Below are positions 13,671 through 14,605 of a stretch of DNA of 14,605 nt, in pieces. This DNA comes from Prevotellaceae bacterium. GTDB lineage: Bacteria; Bacteroidota; Bacteroidia; Bacteroidales; UBA932. The stretch lies in assembly GCA_031259645.1 (NCBI GenBank), contig JAIRLC010000127.1, positions 1 through 14,605 of the forward strand, in the 5' to 3' direction. How positions within the stretch are numbered: the first letter of the stretch is position 1; the number at the start of each line of letters is the position of its first letter. The translations under genes were made by a program, and so were the position numbers. The notes beneath the pieces are model-generated. The model ran no database searches and was not told the DNA's origin. It saw only the letters and a list, made by a program, of their open reading frames with translations.

Positions 13671-14605
13671 CTACTGCTTAAAGAACGCCGCTTTGATGTC
13701 CGGCACGGCGTCCAACTTTTCCCATGCGAAAAAGTCAACTTCCCTGGTTGTTTTCTTTCCGTTGTAGCGAAGTTCCACTTTCTTTTTCACAGCGTCGCGG
13801 CCGAAGTGCCCGTAAGCGGCTGTGGCTTCAAAGATGGGATACTTCAACCCAAAACGTGCCACGATTTTCGCCGGACGAAGGTCGAACAGTTTGCTCACTT
13901 TTTCACCAATTTCGGCGTCGCTGAGCTTGACCTTTGCCGTGCCGTAGGTGTTCACGTTGACACTCACCGGACTGGCAATGCCAATGGCATAAGCCACCTG
14001 TACCAGCACTTCACCGGCTACGCCCGCCGCCACCAAGTTCTTGGCGATGTGCCGGGCGGCATAAGCCGCCGAGCGGTCCACTTTGCTCGAGTCCTTGCCC
14101 GAGAAAGCGCCGCCGCCGTGCGCGCCTTTCCCGCCGTAGGTGTCCACAATAATTTTGCGTCCGGTGAGGCCGGTGTCGCCGTGCGGGCCGCCAATGACAA
14201 ACTTACCCGTAGGATTTACGTGAAGGATATATTTTCCGTCGAATAGCTTGTGCAACCGTTTGGGCAGCCGTTTGATGAGGCGTGGAATCAGGATATCCTG
14301 CACGTCTTTGCGGATTTTCGCTTGCATTTTCGCTTCGGTGTCGAAGTCGTCGTGCTGGGTGGATATAACGATGGTGTGTACGCGCACCGGTTGGTTTTTG
14401 TCGTTATACTCCACGGTGAATTGCGATTTGGAGTCGGGACGCAGGTATTTCATTGTCTTACCTTCGCGGCGGATCACCGACAGTTCATGCAGCGCAATGT
14501 GCGACAGCGTTAAAGGCAGAGGCATGTATTCATCCGTTTCGATCGAGGCATAGCCGAACATCATACCCAGGTCGCCGGCGCCCTGTTCTTCGGCTTTCTT
14601 GCGCA
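13671..14605 (-). CDS. metK: S-adenosylmethionine synthase, missing its N-terminal part (cut by window edge)
   Basis: MetK joins methionine and ATP to make S-adenosylmethionine, the cell's main methyl donor, in the cytoplasm. The 311 codons present (the last is partial at the window edge) cover most of the central and C-terminal domains. Recognisable segments are [12 protein letters not shown] at the cut end, [20 protein letters not shown] (ATP and methionine site), and [20 protein letters not shown] with the glycine-rich phosphate loop and the catalytic lysine region. The insert around [12 protein letters not shown] is the form seen in longer Bacteroidota enzymes (about 420-430 residues), so roughly 110-120 residues are missing. 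The usual GAGDQG reads GAGDLG here. The reading frame is open through base 14605; the methionine at 14564 lies inside conserved sequence and is not the start. It converges with the toxin gene. Confidence 0.97.
   Translation of the reverse strand, partial: RKKAEEQGAGDLGMMFGYASIETDEYMPLPLTLSHIALHELSVIRREGKTMKYLRPDSKSQFTVEYNDKNQPVRVHTIVISTQHDDFDTEAKMQAKIRKDVQDILIPRLIKRLPKRLHKLFDGKYILHVNPTGKFVIGGPHGDTGLTGRKIIVDTYGGKGAHGGGAFSGKDSSKVDRSAAYAARHIAKNLVAAGVAGEVLVQVAYAIGIASPVSVNVNTYGTAKVKLSDAEIGEKVSKLFDLRPAKIVARFGLKYPIFEATAAYGHFGRDAVKKKVELRYNGKKTTREVDFFAWEKLDAVPDIKAAFFKQ

Noticed and set aside
13653..14246. Plus-strand open frame of 197 codons
   Set aside because: It is antisense to metK, which is clearly the real gene; the frame is open because of high G/C codon use.

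Overview
The window looks like chromosome from a member of the Bacteroidota, probably Bacteroidales. The evidence is a PorP/SprF-family protein (a type IX secretion accessory found in this phylum), a NUDIX-fold sugar regulator beside a TonB-dependent outer-membrane receptor, Bacteroidota-like MetK and MnmE sequences, A/T-rich leaders with little Shine-Dalgarno signal, and repeated matches to the Bacteroides promoter (-33 TTTG/TTG, -7 TAnnTTTG). I call eleven protein genes. I see no tRNA, rRNA, CRISPR array, transposase or attachment site. No gap between genes exceeds about 155 bases.

Layout. (1) 1-479, minus: the first 159 codons of mnmE, cut by the window edge. (2) 523-6003: a compact carbohydrate locus. 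A NUDIX/winged-helix regulator (minus) is divergent from a secreted GH3 glycosidase and a SusD-less TonB-dependent outer-membrane receptor (plus). The 152-base divergent region holds two good promoters facing away from each other. A 16-base palindrome lies at the regulator's transcription start, and two copies of a 20-base direct repeat, exactly 52 bases apart, flank the glycosidase promoter. A strong hairpin terminator closes the plus-strand operon at 6025-6070. (3) 6114-6842, plus: a YgjP/DUF45-type zinc metallopeptidase. (4) 6887-9814, minus: a two-gene porP-porE-like operon. The PorE-like partner carries a C-terminal SPOR domain where the characterised PorE has an OmpA-type peptidoglycan-binding domain. 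Its likely terminator lies inside the 3' end of the convergent metallopeptidase gene. (5) 9962-13045, minus: a RecB/AddA-like UvrD helicase with a C-terminal PD-(D/E)XK nuclease domain. (6) 13145-13634, plus: an overlapping antitoxin/RelE-type toxin pair divergent from the helicase. (7) 13671-14605, minus: metK without its N-terminal part.

How the genes work together. In the carbohydrate locus the receptor would import a glycan or glycoside, the GH3 enzyme would trim it in the periplasm, and the NUDIX-fold protein would sense a product and control both promoters. Its NUDIX box has lost the catalytic glutamates, which fits a sensor rather than an enzyme. The PorP/PorE-SPOR pair probably serves type IX secretion or attachment of a surface protein encoded elsewhere. 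The helicase-nuclease belongs to double-strand-break repair and sits back to back with the toxin-antitoxin pair. mnmE and metK are housekeeping genes. The best candidates for something not well described are the operator architecture at 1288-1413 and the SPOR-tailed PorE-like protein.
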